This document shows, one piece after another, positions 15,733 through 25,372 of a stretch of 64,000 nucleotides of DNA. Position 1 is the first letter of the stretch; each line of letters starts with the position of its first letter. Origin of the DNA: Actinomycetes bacterium (lineage in GTDB: Bacteria; Actinomycetota; Coriobacteriia; Anaerosomatales; Anaerosomataceae); NCBI GenBank assembly GCA_022839745.1, contig JALHJB010000007.1, positions 1 to 64,000 on the forward strand, written 5' to 3'. Below the pieces are notes generated by a model, which saw only the letters and a program-made list of their open reading frames with translations, was not told the origin of the DNA and made no database searches. The position numbers were made by a program, and so were the translations under genes.

Positions 15733-16982
15733 CACCGGGCGCCGTCCGAGCCGAGCGTAGCATCGAGGGTGAGGCGCTCATCCCCCCGCACGATCTCCAC
15801 CTCCACCGTGTCGCCCACGCGATGCGAGCGGATAGCGAGGAACACGTCTTCCACGCTGGCGATCGCGGTATCCCCGATGCGCGTGACGATGTCACCTGGT
15901 TGGATACCCGCTTGAGCGGCCGGGGATCCCTCGGCAACGGTGGCGATGAGCGCACCAGCGTCGACCGGCAACAGGTAGCGCTCGGCCACCTGGCTGTTGA
16001 TCGTCATGCTCGAGATACCGAGATACGGATGTTCGGCTCTGCCGGTGTCGATGAGGTCATCGGCGATCGTGAGGGCGTAGTCCACCGGGATGGCGAAACC
16101 CACGCCCGCCGACTGGGCGCTGCCGCCGGTCTGGATGAGCGTGTTGATGCCGATGAGCTTGCCCTCGGCATCGGTGAGCGCGCCACCCGAGTTCCCCGGG
16201 TTGATAGCCGCATCGGTCTGGATGAGGCTCGTATACGCCGTGATCTGCGCCTCGGCGCTCTCCATGAGGCTTGTGCGGCCAAGCGCGGACACGATGCCGG
16301 TGGTGACCGACTGGTCCAGGCCGAACGGGCTGCCGATCGCCACCACCGGTTGGCCCACACGCAGCGCCGCCGAGGAGCCGATCTCGATCGCGGGTAAACC
16401 GGTGCGGTCGACTTTGATGACAGCCAGATCGGAGGACGGGTCGCGGCCCACCAACTCGGCCGGCACGGTCTCCACGCCGATCGTCACGGTGAGGCCATCG
16501 GCCCCGGCGACCACATGATCGTTGGTGAGGATGTAGCCGTTCTCCCTGATGATCACACCGCTTCCGTTGCCCACGACCTGCGTGGTACTGCGGCCGGAGA
16601 ACAGATTCACAGCGGTCTGCTCGATCGCGATACTTACCACCGAGGGCATGGCCTTGAGCGCCACGGCCTCGGCGTACGTGAGGTCCTCCCCCTCGATCTC
16701 GATGGTGTAGCGCTCGCGCTCTTCAGCAGACGTCGGAGCGCCCGCGGGAGGCTCATCACGCGCAGGCGTGCCGCCCCAGACGGCCCAGAAGACCGCCGCG
16801 GTGATGGCAGCGCCGATCAGTCCGCCGAGCACACCGGCGGCGAGCACGGCCAAGCACGAGCGGCCTCCGCGATCGCGGGTCGATGCCACAGGCGTGGGGG
16901 CGATCGGCGCCTCCGGGGCAGGAGCGTGACCCAGTGTGGGCTCTGGCCCGAGAATGGGCGATGTCTCGAATGGCGATGTCAT
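15732..16982 (-). CDS. HtrA/DegP-type membrane-anchored serine protease
   Basis: An extracytoplasmic quality-control protease. The 416-residue protein has a proline-rich cytoplasmic N-terminus (~1-40), one membrane helix (LAVLAAGVLGGLIGAAITAA), a trypsin-like domain with the triad His in TNDHVV, Asp in SSDLAV and Ser in GNSGGA, and one C-terminal PDZ domain (QPGDIVTRIGD). This is the usual layout of actinobacterial HtrA. It is the first gene of a short operon with rlmH and starts 48 bases after the nuoN stop. Confidence 0.93.
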   Translation of the reverse strand: MTSPFETSPILGPEPTLGHAPAPEAPIAPTPVASTRDRGGRSCLAVLAAGVLGGLIGAAITAAVFWAVWGGTPARDEPPAGAPTSAEERERYTIEIEGEDLTYAEAVALKAMPSVVSIAIEQTAVNLFSGRSTTQVVGNGSGVIIRENGYILTNDHVVAGADGLTVTIGVETVPAELVGRDPSSDLAVIKVDRTGLPAIEIGSSAALRVGQPVVAIGSPFGLDQSVTTGIVSALGRTSLMESAEAQITAYTSLIQTDAAINPGNSGGALTDAEGKLIGINTLIQTGGSAQSAGVGFAIPVDYALTIADDLIDTGRAEHPYLGISSMTINSQVAERYLLPVDAGALIATVAEGSPAAQAGIQPGDIVTRIGDTAIASVEDVFLAIRSHRVGDTVEVEIVRGDERLTLDATLGSDGAR

Positions 16983-17030
16983 CGATGCAGCACTTCCCTT
17001 CCGGGGGACGTATACCCTCCCTGGGACAGC

Positions 17031-18398
17031 CTAGAACCTCAGACCGAAGAACTCCAGCACCGGTGAGGCCAGCACGCCGAGAGCGAGCGTCACGACCGTG
17101 AGAGCGGCATACGCGATCACCGCTGGAGTGCTTCGCGTGGCCCGCCTCGCGTCGAGCCGTTCGCCGAAGAACACCGAGCGCAGGACCTTGAAGTAGTAGC
17201 CGGCTGAGACCACGCTCATCGTCACAGCCACGGCCACGATCCACACGAGGCCATGGTCGAGCGCGGCGGTGAACATGGTGAGCTTCCCGAAGAATCCCAC
17301 CATCGGCGGGATGCCGATCAGCGAGAGGAGCCACACCACGGAGGCCCAGGCGATAGCCGGGCGTCGTGCCGCAAGCCCTGCGAGATCATCGAGCGCTGTC
17401 CCCTCCTCCGAGCCCAGCAGCATGATCGCCATCGACGGCACGGCGTAGGCGACCGCGTAGAAGACAGCCGCGGTCCCGCCGGCCGATCCGGCCGCCGCCG
17501 CAAGGAGGATGTAGCCGCTGTGCGCCACACCCGAGTACGCCATCAGGCGGCGAAGGTCGGTCTGGGGGTACGCGGCGAGGTTGCCGACGAGCATCGAGAG
17601 CAGCGAGCCGACAAGAAGCACTACCGTGATGGTCCCCCCGTTGCCAGCGAACGCGGCCACCAGCTGCACGAGCGCAACGACGCCCGCGATCTTAGGGACG
17701 GTCGACACGTACGCAACCGATGAAGCCGGGGCGCCCGCGTACGCGTCGGGCGTCCAGTAGTGGAACGGCGCCGCCGAAAGCTTGGCGAACAGCCCGACCA
17801 GCACGAACGCGATGGCAAGCTGGCCGAGGGTGCCCGCGTCCACGGCCCCGAGGTCGGCATACGCGGTGGAGCCGGAGATGCCGTACGCGAACGACAGACC
17901 GTACAGCATGATCAGGCTCGTGAGCATCGACAGCAGGAAGTACTTGAGCGCCCCCTCGAGGCCGCGGGCGTCACCGCGCCGGTACCCCATGAGCACGTAC
18001 GCGGGCATGGTGGAGAGCTCAAGCGAGATGAACAGCACGATGAGGTCGCGTGCCGAGGCCATGAGCATGCCGCCCACGGCCGAGAGCATGGCGAGCGCGA
18101 CCGCCTCGGCCGAACGCTCACCCCCCGTGCCGCGCCCGGAGACCCAGTGCAGCCAGAACGCCAGCAGGAGCGCGATCGCCACGCGGGCGAATACCGACAC
18201 GTTGTCGAGCGCAAGCATGCCCGCGAAGATGCCGCCGCGGGTGCCGATGAGCGCCGCCACGAGCGCGGCCACGACCGAAAGCGGGGCCGCGATGTGCGCG
18301 GCCGCACGCGGATGGCCGGTGATCTTGTCGGCAAAGAGCGCGAGAAGCGCGCCGAAGAGCACCAGGAGCTCGGGTGTCAGCAGCAGCAGCTCGGACAT
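17031..18398 (-). CDS. nuoN: Complex I subunit N (proton-pumping membrane subunit)
   Basis: One of three antiporter-like membrane subunits of NADH-quinone oxidoreductase-type complex I. The 455-residue, strongly hydrophobic protein has about 14 membrane helices, with conserved charged/aromatic patches such as LELSTMPAYVLMGY and KLSAAPFHYWTPD. It is the last gene of the nuo operon, one base after the nuoM stop. Confidence 0.95.
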   Translation of the reverse strand: MSELLLLTPELLVLFGALLALFADKITGHPRAAAHIAAPLSVVAALVAALIGTRGGIFAGMLALDNVSVFARVAIALLLAFWLHWVSGRGTGGERSAEAVALAMLSAVGGMLMASARDLIVLFISLELSTMPAYVLMGYRRGDARGLEGALKYFLLSMLTSLIMLYGLSFAYGISGSTAYADLGAVDAGTLGQLAIAFVLVGLFAKLSAAPFHYWTPDAYAGAPASSVAYVSTVPKIAGVVALVQLVAAFAGNGGTITVVLLVGSLLSMLVGNLAAYPQTDLRRLMAYSGVAHSGYILLAAAAGSAGGTAAVFYAVAYAVPSMAIMLLGSEEGTALDDLAGLAARRPAIAWASVVWLLSLIGIPPMVGFFGKLTMFTAALDHGLVWIVAVAVTMSVVSAGYYFKVLRSVFFGERLDARRATRSTPAVIAYAALTVVTLALGVLASPVLEFFGLRF

Positions 18399-18399
18399 G

Positions 18400-19863
18400 C
18401 TAGGCGCCGCCCATCATCGCGAGGATCGAACGCACCGCAGGGTCCGTGAAGCGCAGCAGCGAGTCCCAGTACAGGCCCACGATGAGCGTGAGCGCCACCA
18501 GCGGAAGCAGCACCGCGACCTCGCGTGCGCTCAGGTCCGCGATGCCCGAGACCGCCGCACTCGGCGAGCCGAGCACGACCCGCTGCACGAGCCACAGCAT
18601 GTACGCGGCGGCAAGCAGCACGCCGATGGCCGAGAGGACCACCCAGCCCACCGGGATGTCCGACGCCCACGCGCCCACGAGGCTCAGAAACTCGCCGACG
18701 AACCCGGAGAGCCCCGGCAGGCCGAGCGAGGCGAACGACGCGAACGCGAGCAGGCCGCCCGCCACCGGCACCTGCGAGGACAGGCCCGAGACCTCGGCGA
18801 TCATCCGTGTGTGCGTGCGGTCGTAGACCATGCCCACGAGGAAGAACAGCATGCCGGTGACCACGCCGTGGCTGAACATGACCGCAACGGCGCCATTGAG
18901 TCCCTCGGGCGTCATCGAGGCGATGCCGAGCATCACGAAGCCCATGTGCGAGACCGACGAGTACGCCACGAGCTTCTTCATGTCGGTCTGCGCGAAGGCC
19001 ACCGCCGCCCCGTACACGATCGAGATGGCCGCAAGCGCCGCGATGAAGGTGCTCCACTCGGCGGCAGCGTCAGGCAGGATCGGAAGCGATATCCGCAGGA
19101 AGCCGTACGAGCCCATCTTCAGCAACACGCCGGCGAGCAGCACGGATGCGGCCGTGGGGGCCTCGACGTGCGCGTCGGGAAGCCACGTGTGCAGCGGGAA
19201 GACCGGCACCTTCACGGCAAAGCCGAGGAAGAACGCCGCGAACACCCACCACTGGAACTTCGGGTCGAGCCCCGCACCCGCCATCTCCAGGATGTTGAAC
19301 GTCCCGGTCTGCAGGTAGAGCGCGATGATGCCCACCAACATGAACACACTGCCAAAGAGCGTGTAGAGGAAGAACTTCACGGCAGCGTACTGCCGGCGAG
19401 GTCCGCCCCACGTGGCGATGAGGAAGTACATCGGCACGAGGACAAGCTCCCAGAACACGTAGAAGAGCACGAAGTCCATCGCCACGAACACGCCGTTCAT
19501 GCCGACCTCGAGCAACAGCAGCATCGAGAACCACAGCGCTGGGTTCTTCTCGGTCTTCCATGAGGCCACGATGGCGAGCACGGTGAGCAGCGCCGAGAGC
19601 GCCACCATCGCAAGCGACATGCCGTCTATCGCGAGGTGGTAGGTGATCCCCACCTGAGGCACCCAGGTGAGCTTCTCGACGAACTGCATGCCGCCGTCCA
19701 CGTCGAAGCGCGAAGCGAGCCACGCCACCAGCGCGAGGTCGACCACGGCAACGGTGGCCGCGACGACCCGGCCGGCGACCGCCCGCGCGTTGCCGAGCAG
19801 CGCCACCACAGCGGCACCGAGGAGCGGAAGGAAGACGATGACCGTGAGCAGAGGGAAGTCCAC
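18400..19863 (-). CDS. nuoM: Complex I subunit M (proton-pumping membrane subunit)
   Basis: The 487-residue antiporter-like subunit of the complex I membrane arm. The helix-4 motif WELVLVPMYFLI, the HTWLPDAHVEAPT loop and KKLVAYSSVSHMG are family hallmarks and include the lysine and glutamate of the proton channels. About 14 membrane helices. It starts three bases downstream of the nuoL stop and is followed by nuoN. Confidence 0.96.
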   Translation of the reverse strand: MDFPLLTVIVFLPLLGAAVVALLGNARAVAGRVVAATVAVVDLALVAWLASRFDVDGGMQFVEKLTWVPQVGITYHLAIDGMSLAMVALSALLTVLAIVASWKTEKNPALWFSMLLLLEVGMNGVFVAMDFVLFYVFWELVLVPMYFLIATWGGPRRQYAAVKFFLYTLFGSVFMLVGIIALYLQTGTFNILEMAGAGLDPKFQWWVFAAFFLGFAVKVPVFPLHTWLPDAHVEAPTAASVLLAGVLLKMGSYGFLRISLPILPDAAAEWSTFIAALAAISIVYGAAVAFAQTDMKKLVAYSSVSHMGFVMLGIASMTPEGLNGAVAVMFSHGVVTGMLFFLVGMVYDRTHTRMIAEVSGLSSQVPVAGGLLAFASFASLGLPGLSGFVGEFLSLVGAWASDIPVGWVVLSAIGVLLAAAYMLWLVQRVVLGSPSAAVSGIADLSAREVAVLLPLVALTLIVGLYWDSLLRFTDPAVRSILAMMGGA

Positions 19864-19866
19864 GCG

Positions 19867-21768
19867 CTAGGCCCCTTTCACGAGGATCCATACCACGAGG
19901 AGCACCACGGCTCCCGCGATGAGCGTCTGATACGAGCGCACGCTACCGGTCTGGAGGGTGCGCACCTTGTCCCCGGCGGCCCTGACCGCCGAGGCGGCTC
20001 CGTTGACCGCGCCATCCACGATGCGGCCGTCGAACGTCCAGCCAGCGGCCGAGAGCGACCGCCAGGCTGCGGCGACGCCGTTGACCACGCCGTCGACCAC
20101 GCGTGCGTCGAACGTTGCGAGCGCCCGGGCAAGCGTTGTGTACCCGCCGACCACGAAGTACCCGTACGTGAGGTCGAAGTAGTACTTGTTGGCAAGCACG
20201 CCATACGCGTGCGGGAACCGCTGCTTGAGCGCCTGGGTGTTCACGACCGATGTTCTGCGGCCATACACGTACCAGCCGAGCGTGATGCCGCCGAGGGCGG
20301 CCACGGTGGAGATGGCGGCGGTGCCGAGCGCCGGCCACGGGATCTCGTGGCCGAGGAAGTCGCCGAGCGTGGGCCCGAAGAACCCGATCACCGCGGTGAT
20401 CACGGCCAGCACGACCATCGGCACCAGCATGGAGCGATGGCCCTCATGCAGATCCTCCTGCTGCGTGGGCGCCGTGAACACCCGGAACCACAACCGGGCC
20501 ACGTAGAAGGCCGTGACGAACGCCGCCAGCAGCGCGATGGCGAACGCGACGTACTGGTGCTCGTGCAGCAGCACCGCAAGGATCTCGTCTTTGGACCAGA
20601 ACCCGGAGAACGGCACGATACCGGCGAGCGCGAGGGAGCCCGACGCGAACGCGAGCGAGGTCACCGGCAGCTTCTTGGCCAGCCCGCCCATCTGGCGCAT
20701 GTCCTGCGTGTGCGCGGCGTGGATGATCACGCCCGCGCCGAGGAACAGCAGCGACTTGAAGTACGCATGGGTCACCAGATGGTAGAGCGCGGCGGTGGAG
20801 CTGCCAGCGCCCAGCGCGATGAACATGAAGCCCAGCTGGCTGATCGTGGAGTACGCGAGCACCTTCTTGATGTCGTGCTGGACCATCGCGAGCAGCCCCG
20901 CGAGCAGCGCCGTTATGAGTCCCACCCAGAGCGTGATCGTGAGCGCGATGCCGCTCGCCTCGAAGATCGGGAACGCCCGCACCACCAGGAACACGCCTGC
21001 CGCCACCATCGTGGCCGCGTGGATGAGCGCGGATGCCGGCGTGGGGCCCGCCATGGCGTCGGGGAGCCACACGTGGAGCGGGAACTGCGCGCTCTTGCCC
21101 ATGGCGGCAAAGAGCATCAGCAATGCCACGAGCGTGGCCGTCCCGGCCGTCCAGTCGTGGTGCAGCACCGTGGCGAAGTCGAACGCGCCCGCCTCGGCGT
21201 AGACCACGGCAAGTGCGAGCATGAAGCCGAGGTCGCCCACCTTGGTGGTGAGGAACGCCTTGATGCTGGCCAGGCGCGGCGCCTCCTGCTCGTGCCAGAA
21301 CCCGATGAGCAGGTAGGAGCACAGGCCCATGACCTCCCAGGCCATGAACAGCCCGAGGAAGTTGTCGGAGAGCACGAGTGCCAGCATCGCCGCGGTGAAG
21401 AGCGAGAGCACCGCGTAGTACCAGCCGATGCGGTCCTCGCGATGCATATAGCCGAGCGAGTACACCTGCACGCATGCGCCCACAACGGTCACAACGGTCA
21501 GCATGATCGCTGACATCGGCTCGAGCGCCAGGCCGAGGGTGATCGCGCGGTCGCCGATGTGGGCGATCGTGACCGACGCCTGCCAGACCTCGCCGTGACC
21601 GCCAGGCCACACCGCCAGGAACGCGGCGATCGAGAGGCCGAGCGAGCCGAGCACCGCGGCAACGGCGAGCGGCACGAGCTTCGCGCGGGCGGCACGGGAG
21701 AGCGGGGCCAGCACCACGAAGGCGAGCGCCGGGAGCAGGGGTATGAGGGTCACCCAGTCCATGCTCAC
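19867..21768 (-). CDS. nuoL: Complex I subunit L (proton-pumping membrane subunit)
   Basis: The distal antiporter-like subunit of complex I, 633 residues. Hallmarks are FMAWEVMGLCSYLLIGFW, KSAQFPLHVWLPDAM, GPTPASALIHAATMV and KKVLAYSTISQLG. The C-terminal ~150 residues hold the lateral helix region and last membrane helix that clamp the other two pumping subunits. Its ATG overlaps nuoK by four bases. Confidence 0.96.
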   Translation of the reverse strand: MSMDWVTLIPLLPALAFVVLAPLSRAARAKLVPLAVAAVLGSLGLSIAAFLAVWPGGHGEVWQASVTIAHIGDRAITLGLALEPMSAIMLTVVTVVGACVQVYSLGYMHREDRIGWYYAVLSLFTAAMLALVLSDNFLGLFMAWEVMGLCSYLLIGFWHEQEAPRLASIKAFLTTKVGDLGFMLALAVVYAEAGAFDFATVLHHDWTAGTATLVALLMLFAAMGKSAQFPLHVWLPDAMAGPTPASALIHAATMVAAGVFLVVRAFPIFEASGIALTITLWVGLITALLAGLLAMVQHDIKKVLAYSTISQLGFMFIALGAGSSTAALYHLVTHAYFKSLLFLGAGVIIHAAHTQDMRQMGGLAKKLPVTSLAFASGSLALAGIVPFSGFWSKDEILAVLLHEHQYVAFAIALLAAFVTAFYVARLWFRVFTAPTQQEDLHEGHRSMLVPMVVLAVITAVIGFFGPTLGDFLGHEIPWPALGTAAISTVAALGGITLGWYVYGRRTSVVNTQALKQRFPHAYGVLANKYYFDLTYGYFVVGGYTTLARALATFDARVVDGVVNGVAAAWRSLSAAGWTFDGRIVDGAVNGAASAVRAAGDKVRTLQTGSVRSYQTLIAGAVVLLVVWILVKGA

Positions 21769-22076
21769 CCCTTGAGTTCCTGTACGGCGTCGAGCTCGAC
21801 GCTGCGCTTGCGGCGGTAGATGGCGATCACGAGCGCGAGACCGAGGCCGATCTCGGCAGCGGAAACGACCATGGAGAACACCGCGAAGAACTGCCCGGTC
21901 ATCGCCTCAGGCGTCACGAACCGCGAGAAGCCCACGAGGTTCAGGTTCACCGCGTTGGCCATGAGCTCGAGCGACATCATCACGTGGACGGCGTTCTTGC
22001 GCGAGAGCGCGCCGTAGAGCCCGATGCCGAACAGCAGGGCGGCGAGCGTGAGCACGTGCGGCAGGCCGACGGTCAC
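21765..22076 (-). CDS. nuoK: Complex I subunit K
   Basis: A 103-residue protein with three membrane helices. The family motif MSLELMANAVNLNLV carries the conserved membrane glutamate of the E-channel. Start and end overlap neighbouring nuoJ and nuoL by four bases each, showing tight coupling. The C-terminal tail is short and charged. Confidence 0.95.
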   Translation of the reverse strand: MTVGLPHVLTLAALLFGIGLYGALSRKNAVHVMMSLELMANAVNLNLVGFSRFVTPEAMTGQFFAVFSMVVSAAEIGLGLALVIAIYRRKRSVELDAVQELKG

Positions 22077-22573
22077 CGGTCGTCACCCCCTGTCCACCAC
22101 ACGGCGCCCACAAGCGCCACGAGCAGCACCAGGGAGGCCACCTCGAACGGCACCATCCAGGTGGTGAACAGCTCACGGCCGAACTCCTCGATGCCCGGCG
22201 CGATCGCGGGCATCTCGACGCCGACCGGGCAGAAGCCCCTGATGGCGAGCAGCATGGCTCCGGTGAACAGCGCGGCGATCGCGAGCGAGCCCCACGCCGT
22301 GGGGAACGGGCGCACCGCGTCTTCACGACGCCGGAGCGTGAGCATGACGGTGAAGAGCGTGAGCACGGCCACGGCGCCCGCGTACACGAGCACCTGCACC
22401 AGCGCGAGGAACTCCGCGTCGAGCACGAGGTACAGACCGGCCGTGGCCAGCATGACCTCGAGCAGCCACACCGTGGCATGCACCACGTTGCGCGTGGACA
22501 TCATCGATATGGCGCCGTAGAGCGCCGCGAACGCGAGCAGGTAGAAGGCCACAGCGGGCAGCGTGGTGCTCAC
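22073..22573 (-). CDS. nuoJ: Complex I subunit J
   Basis: A 166-residue membrane subunit of complex I with five predicted helices. The LVQVLVYAGAVAVLTLF motif contains the pi-bulge helix characteristic of NuoJ. ATGA overlaps link it to nuoI upstream and nuoK downstream. Confidence 0.94.
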   Translation of the reverse strand: MSTTLPAVAFYLLAFAALYGAISMMSTRNVVHATVWLLEVMLATAGLYLVLDAEFLALVQVLVYAGAVAVLTLFTVMLTLRRREDAVRPFPTAWGSLAIAALFTGAMLLAIRGFCPVGVEMPAIAPGIEEFGRELFTTWMVPFEVASLVLLVALVGAVWWTGGDDR

Positions 22574-23133
22574 CGGACATCACCGTCCTCGGCGGCCTCA
22601 GCTTCGGCGGGCGCAGCGGGCGCGGCGGCCTCGGCGGCCTCGGCAGCCTCCGTAGGTGCGGTCTCGGCAACTTCGGCGGGTGCGGTCAGCGCGGCCATCC
22701 GCTCCTTCTCTTCCTTGTGGCGAGCGTTCGTGGCCGCATCGACGTCCACGAGCAGGGTCTCCGCAAGCGCTGCGGGGTCCTTCACCGCGAGCTCGTACTC
22801 GTGGCTCATCTTGATGGCGTCGAACGGACACGCCTCCACGCACAGGCCGCACATCATGCACGCACCGATCTCGTAGCCGAAGGCCTCGATGTGCTTGACC
22901 TTGTCGTCGCGCGGCTCCAGATCGACCGAGAGGATGTGGTCGGGACACACACGCACGCAGGTCATGCACGCCGTGCACTTGGGCGAACCATCATCGAAGT
23001 ACTTGGGCCGCACCGCCCAGCGTGCCCGCTCGGGCAGCTCGAGCTTCTCGTACGGATACTGCACGGTGATCGGACCACGGAGCGCGTTCTTCAGGCTCAG
23101 CCGCAGGCCGTTGATGAGTCCCTTGCCCCACAT
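22570..23133 (-). CDS. nuoI: Complex I subunit I (two 4Fe-4S clusters)
   Basis: The ferredoxin-like subunit that passes electrons towards NuoB. The first ~140 of 187 residues are standard: membrane-associated N-terminal helix (MWGKGLINGLRLSLKNALRG) and two cluster motifs, CTACMTCVRVCP and CMMCGLCVEACP. The last ~50 residues are an Ala/Glu-rich tail not needed by the family. ATG 23133 was chosen over a longer reading because the residues before it do not resemble NuoI; the ribosome binding site (GGTGAGC) is modest. Confidence 0.95.
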   Translation of the reverse strand: MWGKGLINGLRLSLKNALRGPITVQYPYEKLELPERARWAVRPKYFDDGSPKCTACMTCVRVCPDHILSVDLEPRDDKVKHIEAFGYEIGACMMCGLCVEACPFDAIKMSHEYELAVKDPAALAETLLVDVDAATNARHKEEKERMAALTAPAEVAETAPTEAAEAAEAAAPAAPAEAEAAEDGDVR

Positions 23134-23135
23134 GG

Positions 23136-24170
23136 CTAGCTCACCGCCCCGGTGAAGAGCGGCACGATGAGCTTGTCGACCACGCCGGTGAGCACGATCA
23201 TCACCAGCGCTGCCGGGATCAGCCGCTTCCAGCCCAGGTCCATCAGCTGATCGATGCGCACGCGCGGGTAGGTGCCCCGGATCCACCACATCAGCACGAT
23301 GCCCAGGTACGTCTTGAGGATGAACACCGTGGGCGCCAGGACCGGCACCGCGTCATACCAGCTCATCGGGAGCCACGGCACCAGCCACCCACCAAAGAAC
23401 AGCGTCACGCCGAGCGCCGAGATCACGAACGTGTTGGAGAACTCGGAGAGGTAGACCAGGCCGAACTTCATGGCCGAGTAGTCGGTGCCGAATCCCCCGA
23501 CCAGCTCTGACTCGCCTTCGGACATGTCGAATGGCGTCTGGTTGGCCTCGATCAGCGACGAGATCACGAAGATGATGAACGTCGGCCACAGAAGCGGGTT
23601 GGTGATGAACCAGCGCGGGACGACCGCCAGCCACGTGCCTGCCTGTGCGTCAACGATGCCGCCGAGGTCCGCGGTGCCTGAGATCATGACTATCGGCAAC
23701 ACCGAGAGCAGGAGCGGCACTTCGTACGCGATCTGCATGGCCGCCGAGCGCATGCCGCCCAGAAGGCCCCACTTGTTGCCCGACGACCAGCCGGCGAGCA
23801 GGATGCCGATCGGCACCACCGAGAGCGCGGCGAACGTGAACAGCAGGCCGGTCTCGAGCGAGGTCGCCTTCAGCGTGTCCGAGAACGGCAGCGCAAGATA
23901 CGCCATGAACGACGGCACGAACACGATCATCGGCGCGAGATAGAAGAGCGCCTTGTCCGCGATACGCGGGGTGAGGTCCTCCTTGGTGAGCAGCTTGATG
24001 ACGTCGTTCATCGTCTGCAGCAGACCATGCGGACCCACGTGCATCGGGCCGAGGCGGATATGAAGATGGCCCAGCACCTTACGCAGCAGGTAGATCATGA
24101 AGACGCCGTTGGTGAGCATCAGGGCGATGATCGAGAGCAGCTTCACGATGGTTGCGAGCGCCGGGCTCAT
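23136..24170 (-). CDS. nuoH: Complex I subunit H
   Basis: The 344-residue membrane subunit that forms the quinone entry tunnel with NuoB and NuoD. Visible hallmarks are RLGPMHVGPHGLLQTMNDVIKL in its N-terminal third, the SLIEANQTPFDMSEGESELV loop, with the acidic residues facing the quinone site, and the C-terminal RGTYPRVRIDQLMDLGWK. Overlaps nuoD by four bases. Confidence 0.96.
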   Translation of the reverse strand: MSPALATIVKLLSIIALMLTNGVFMIYLLRKVLGHLHIRLGPMHVGPHGLLQTMNDVIKLLTKEDLTPRIADKALFYLAPMIVFVPSFMAYLALPFSDTLKATSLETGLLFTFAALSVVPIGILLAGWSSGNKWGLLGGMRSAAMQIAYEVPLLLSVLPIVMISGTADLGGIVDAQAGTWLAVVPRWFITNPLLWPTFIIFVISSLIEANQTPFDMSEGESELVGGFGTDYSAMKFGLVYLSEFSNTFVISALGVTLFFGGWLVPWLPMSWYDAVPVLAPTVFILKTYLGIVLMWWIRGTYPRVRIDQLMDLGWKRLIPAALVMIVLTGVVDKLIVPLFTGAVS

Positions 24171-25372
24171 CGGTCCACCTCCCCGAGCATGATGTCAGTG
24201 GAGCCGATCATCACAACGCCGTCGGCGATCAGATGGCCGGGCATGAGGTCCTCCAGCGCCTGCAACGCGTACAGCGACGGACCATGATAGTGCATCCGGT
24301 ACGGCGACGTTCCGCCATCGGTGACCAGGTGGATGCCCACCTCGCCGCGTGCGGACTCCACAGATGTGTACACCTCGCCCGCCGGCGGCTTGAGGACCTT
24401 CGGCACCTTTGCGGTGTGCTCGCCCTCGGGCATGCCCTCGATGCACTGCCGGATGATGCGGCTGGACTGCCGCATCTCCTCCATGCGCACCGAGAAGCGG
24501 TCCATCGCGTCGCCGGTGGAGCCCAGCGGCACGTCGAACTCCATCTCGTCGTACGCGTCGTACGGACGCTTCTTGCGCAGGTCGAAGTCCACGCCCGATG
24601 CGCGCAGGTTGGGGCCCGTGAGGCCGAACGCCAGCGCCTTCTCGGCGTCGATCACGCCGATGCCCTTGAGGCGCGCCTGGAAGATCTCGTTGCCCGAGAG
24701 GATCGCGTCGTGCTCTTCCACGTAGGTATCGAAGGCGTCGCAGAACTCGCGGATCTTCGTGTCGATGCCGGCGGGCAGGTCGGCCACAACGCCACCGGGC
24801 CGCACGTAGTTGAACATCATGCGCGCGCCGCTCACGGCCTCGAGGATATCGAGCAGCGACTCACGGTCGCGCATCGCGTACAGGAACGGACCCATGGCTC
24901 CGGTATCGAGCCCCATCGTGCCGTACCAGAGCAGGTGCGTGGCGATGCGGTTGATCTCGGCCATCATCACGCGGATCCACCGCGCGCGACGCGGGACCTC
25001 GATCTCCATGAGCCGTTCCACGGCAAGCGCCACCGCGGTCTCGCCCATGATGCCCGAGACGTAGTCGCCGCGGTCCATGAGCGTGCCGAGCGCGTCGAAC
25101 CTGCGGTGCTCGGCAAGCTTCTCGATGCCGCGATGCAGATAGCCGAGGGTGACCTCGGCGTTGAGGATCTCCTCACCGTCGAGCTCCACGAGCATGCGCA
25201 GCACGCCGTGTGTAGATGGGTGCTGGGGCCCCATGTTCACGATGAGGTGCTCGGTAGCGAGGCCGTCCACGCCGGTCGGCGCCCGGCGGATGCCAGCGGG
25301 CGGCGTACCCGGGTCGTGCGTGCCCTCGGACAGCAGTCCTACCGTGATGATGTCGTCGCGGGCGTCGCTCAC
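24167..25372 (-). CDS. nuoD: Complex I subunit D (quinone-site subunit)
   Basis: The 401-residue 49-kDa-type subunit, related to the large subunit of NiFe hydrogenases but without metal ligands. The N-terminal loop NMGPQHPSTHGVLR contains the quinone-ligand histidine, and RGIEK and DRGDYVSG follow. The C-terminus is IMLGEVDR. The start is a GTG at 25372, overlapping the nuoC stop as GTGA and preceded by GGAGGAGGTG; a longer in-frame extension looks unrelated to the family. Confidence 0.96.
   Translation of the reverse strand: MSDARDDIITVGLLSEGTHDPGTPPAGIRRAPTGVDGLATEHLIVNMGPQHPSTHGVLRMLVELDGEEILNAEVTLGYLHRGIEKLAEHRRFDALGTLMDRGDYVSGIMGETAVALAVERLMEIEVPRRARWIRVMMAEINRIATHLLWYGTMGLDTGAMGPFLYAMRDRESLLDILEAVSGARMMFNYVRPGGVVADLPAGIDTKIREFCDAFDTYVEEHDAILSGNEIFQARLKGIGVIDAEKALAFGLTGPNLRASGVDFDLRKKRPYDAYDEMEFDVPLGSTGDAMDRFSVRMEEMRQSSRIIRQCIEGMPEGEHTAKVPKVLKPPAGEVYTSVESARGEVGIHLVTDGGTSPYRMHYHGPSLYALQALEDLMPGHLIADGVVMIGSTDIMLGEVDR

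Noticed and set aside
17782..21513. Two ~600-residue plus-strand reading frames opposite nuoN, nuoM and nuoL
   Set aside because: Highly charged His/Arg/Glu-rich products with no recognisable fold, lying antisense to well-conserved complex I genes.
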